Below are positions 5,189 through 6,070 of a stretch of DNA of 6,070 bases, piece after piece (position 1 is the first letter of the stretch; each line of letters starts with the position of its first letter). A program made the translations under genes and the position numbers. The DNA comes from Actinomycetes bacterium (GTDB taxonomy: Bacteria > Actinomycetota > Acidimicrobiia > Acidimicrobiales > Palsa-688). The DNA lies in assembly GCA_021819345.1 (NCBI GenBank), contig JAKARG010000207.1, forward strand, positions 1-6,070. Direction: 5' to 3'. The notes under the pieces are model-generated. The model had not been told where the DNA came from. It did not search any database and saw only the letters and a program-made list of their open reading frames with translations.

Positions 5189-6046
5189 GGCGTCGAGCGT
5201 CGCTCCGGGCTCGACCGCCCTGCCGACGTACCCGAGGGCGACCGGGCCGATGGAGGAGGCGCTCGTCACCGCACCGACCACCTTGCCGTCACGGGTCAGC
5301 TCGGTCCCGGCAACGAGGGGATCGGCGGAGCGGAGCAGGCGCAGGTGGCGCGCCACGTTGCTGCCGCGCGAGTCGATCCGGGCGACCAGCTCCTGGCCGG
5401 TGTAGCACCCCTTGGTGAAGCTGACCGTCAATGGCACCAGCCCGGTCTCGGCAGGGATCGTCCGCTCGGTGAGCTCGGCACCCATCACCGGCACACCGGC
5501 TGCGATCCGGGCCGCCTCCCACTCGCCAGCGCTCAGCTCCCGACCCGGAGCGGGACCGACGAGCCCGGTCGGCTCACGACCCGGAGCGGGACCGCCGGCG
5601 ACCGCCGGCCCACGACCGCCGAGGTCGGTCAGGTCTACTGCCGGCTCCCCGGACCACAAAGTGGCGAGTGGGACACCGCCGGAGCCGCCCGTGTCGGCTC
5701 CCCTGACGGCGAGCACCGAGATGCGGGTCGACCTGAGCTCGGCCCGGGTCCGGAGCTTGAAGCGGGCGAGCCGGTCTCGGAGCGCCTCGCCCCAGCCGGC
5801 GTCGGTGTCGAGCACGAAGCGCTCAGCGTCCGCCCGGGCCACCCGCACCAGCGCGTCGACTTTCCCCTGGGGAGCGAGCACGAACGACCAGGCCGAAGCG
5901 CCCACCACCAGCGCCGCGACGTCCTGGGTCAGCTGGCCCTGCAGGTAGCCCGAGGCGTCGGGCCCCTCGACGACCACCGCCTCCCTCTCCAGCCAATGGT
6001 GGGTCACCGCCGGCACCGGTTCAGCCACCTCCGAGCGCCCGAGCAC
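5144..6046 (-). CDS. ygfZ: YgfZ/GcvT-like folate-binding protein (start uncertain, near the window edge)
   Basis: Member of the YgfZ/COG0354 family, tetrahydrofolate-binding relatives of the glycine-cleavage T protein that help assemble or repair iron-sulfur enzymes; cytoplasmic. The family signature K-G-C-[YF]-x-G-Q-E is present as KGCYTGQE (212-219, conserved Cys214), followed by VARIDSRGSNVARHLR. The N-terminal half has VVEGPDASGYLQGQLTQDV (25-43), the usual opening motif. At 300 residues it is about the normal length. Residues 143-170 form a Gly/Pro-rich insertion with a repeated GPAPGRE. The stop is TGA at 5144-5146. The start given is GTG at 6044-6046, but the frame stays open to the window edge, and GTG codons at residues 7 and 11 are also possible; GGAGGT about 10 bases before codon 11 supports that one. 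It is followed by trpC after a 141-base gap on the same strand, so co-transcription is possible but not shown. Confidence 0.88.
   Translation of the reverse strand: MLGRSEVAEPVPAVTHHWLEREAVVVEGPDASGYLQGQLTQDVAALVVGASAWSFVLAPQGKVDALVRVARADAERFVLDTDAGWGEALRDRLARFKLRTRAELRSTRISVLAVRGADTGGSGGVPLATLWSGEPAVDLTDLGGRGPAVAGGPAPGREPTGLVGPAPGRELSAGEWEAARIAAGVPVMGAELTERTIPAETGLVPLTVSFTKGCYTGQELVARIDSRGSNVARHLRLLRSADPLVAGTELTRDGKVVGAVTSASSIGPVALGYVGRAVEPGATLDAGGVVAEVVALPGLG
5541..5594. repeat. Two-copy 36-base-period repeat inside ygfZ
   Basis: cgacccggagcgggaccg occurs exactly at 5541-5558 and 5577-5594. The 36-base period equals 12 codons and gives the duplicated GPAPGRE in a flexible segment before the conserved C-terminal half of the protein. 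An in-frame duplication in a linker is the simple reading. Confidence 0.85.
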
Positions 6047-6070
6047 GGGCGGCGCTGATCCGGAGATCGG

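Noticed and set aside
5108..6058. Plus-strand ORF of 316 codons opposite ygfZ
   Set aside because: Antisense to a gene carrying the KGCYTGQE signature; no recognisable domain on the plus strand.
1..6070. Mobile element, defence system, toxin-antitoxin pair or biosynthetic cluster
   Set aside because: No transposase, integrase, nuclease, helicase, terminal inverted repeat or antitoxin motif was seen; apart from the Ig-like gene, the genes are core metabolism.

Overview
The window is GC-rich DNA with strongly GC-biased third codon positions, GTG and TTG starts, and few Shine-Dalgarno sequences. This fits a high-GC actinobacterium. A trpF gene inside the trp cluster argues for a lineage outside the classical Streptomyces/Mycobacterium group, which usually lacks trpF; something like the Acidimicrobiia is a guess. 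Only protein-coding genes were recognised: no rRNA, tRNA, insertion sequence, CRISPR array or prophage gene.

Layout. (1) Bases 1-782, plus strand: the 3' part of a zinc-type medium-chain glucose 1-dehydrogenase gene. (2) Bases 783-1115: a convergent non-coding stretch full of short tandem repeats and hairpins, several of which are candidate terminators. (3) Bases 5002 down to 1116, minus strand: a tightly packed tryptophan operon, trpC-trpF-trpB-trpA, followed by a small Ig-like-domain gene. Every junction in this block is a 4-base stop/start overlap (GTGA, GTGA, TTGA, TTGA), so the five reading frames look translationally coupled. (4) Bases 5003-5143: a short gap with inverted repeats, a possible 38-codon ORF, a possible -10 box almost against the trpC ATG, and a partial duplication of the 3' end of the next gene. 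(5) Bases 5144 to the right edge, minus strand: a YgfZ/GcvT-type folate-binding protein with the KGCYTGQE signature.

How the genes work together: TrpC, TrpF and the TrpAB complex carry out the last steps of tryptophan synthesis, from phosphoribosylanthranilate through CdRP and indole-glycerol phosphate to indole and tryptophan. The early genes (trpE, trpG, trpD) are not in the window. YgfZ supports iron-sulfur enzyme maintenance and the dehydrogenase belongs to sugar oxidation; neither has an obvious link to tryptophan.

Most of the window is ordinary core metabolism. The unexpected part is the 142-residue protein after trpA: a proline/alanine repeat followed by one invasin-type Ig-like domain, with no visible export signal, joined to trpA by the same TTGA overlap that joins trpB to trpA.
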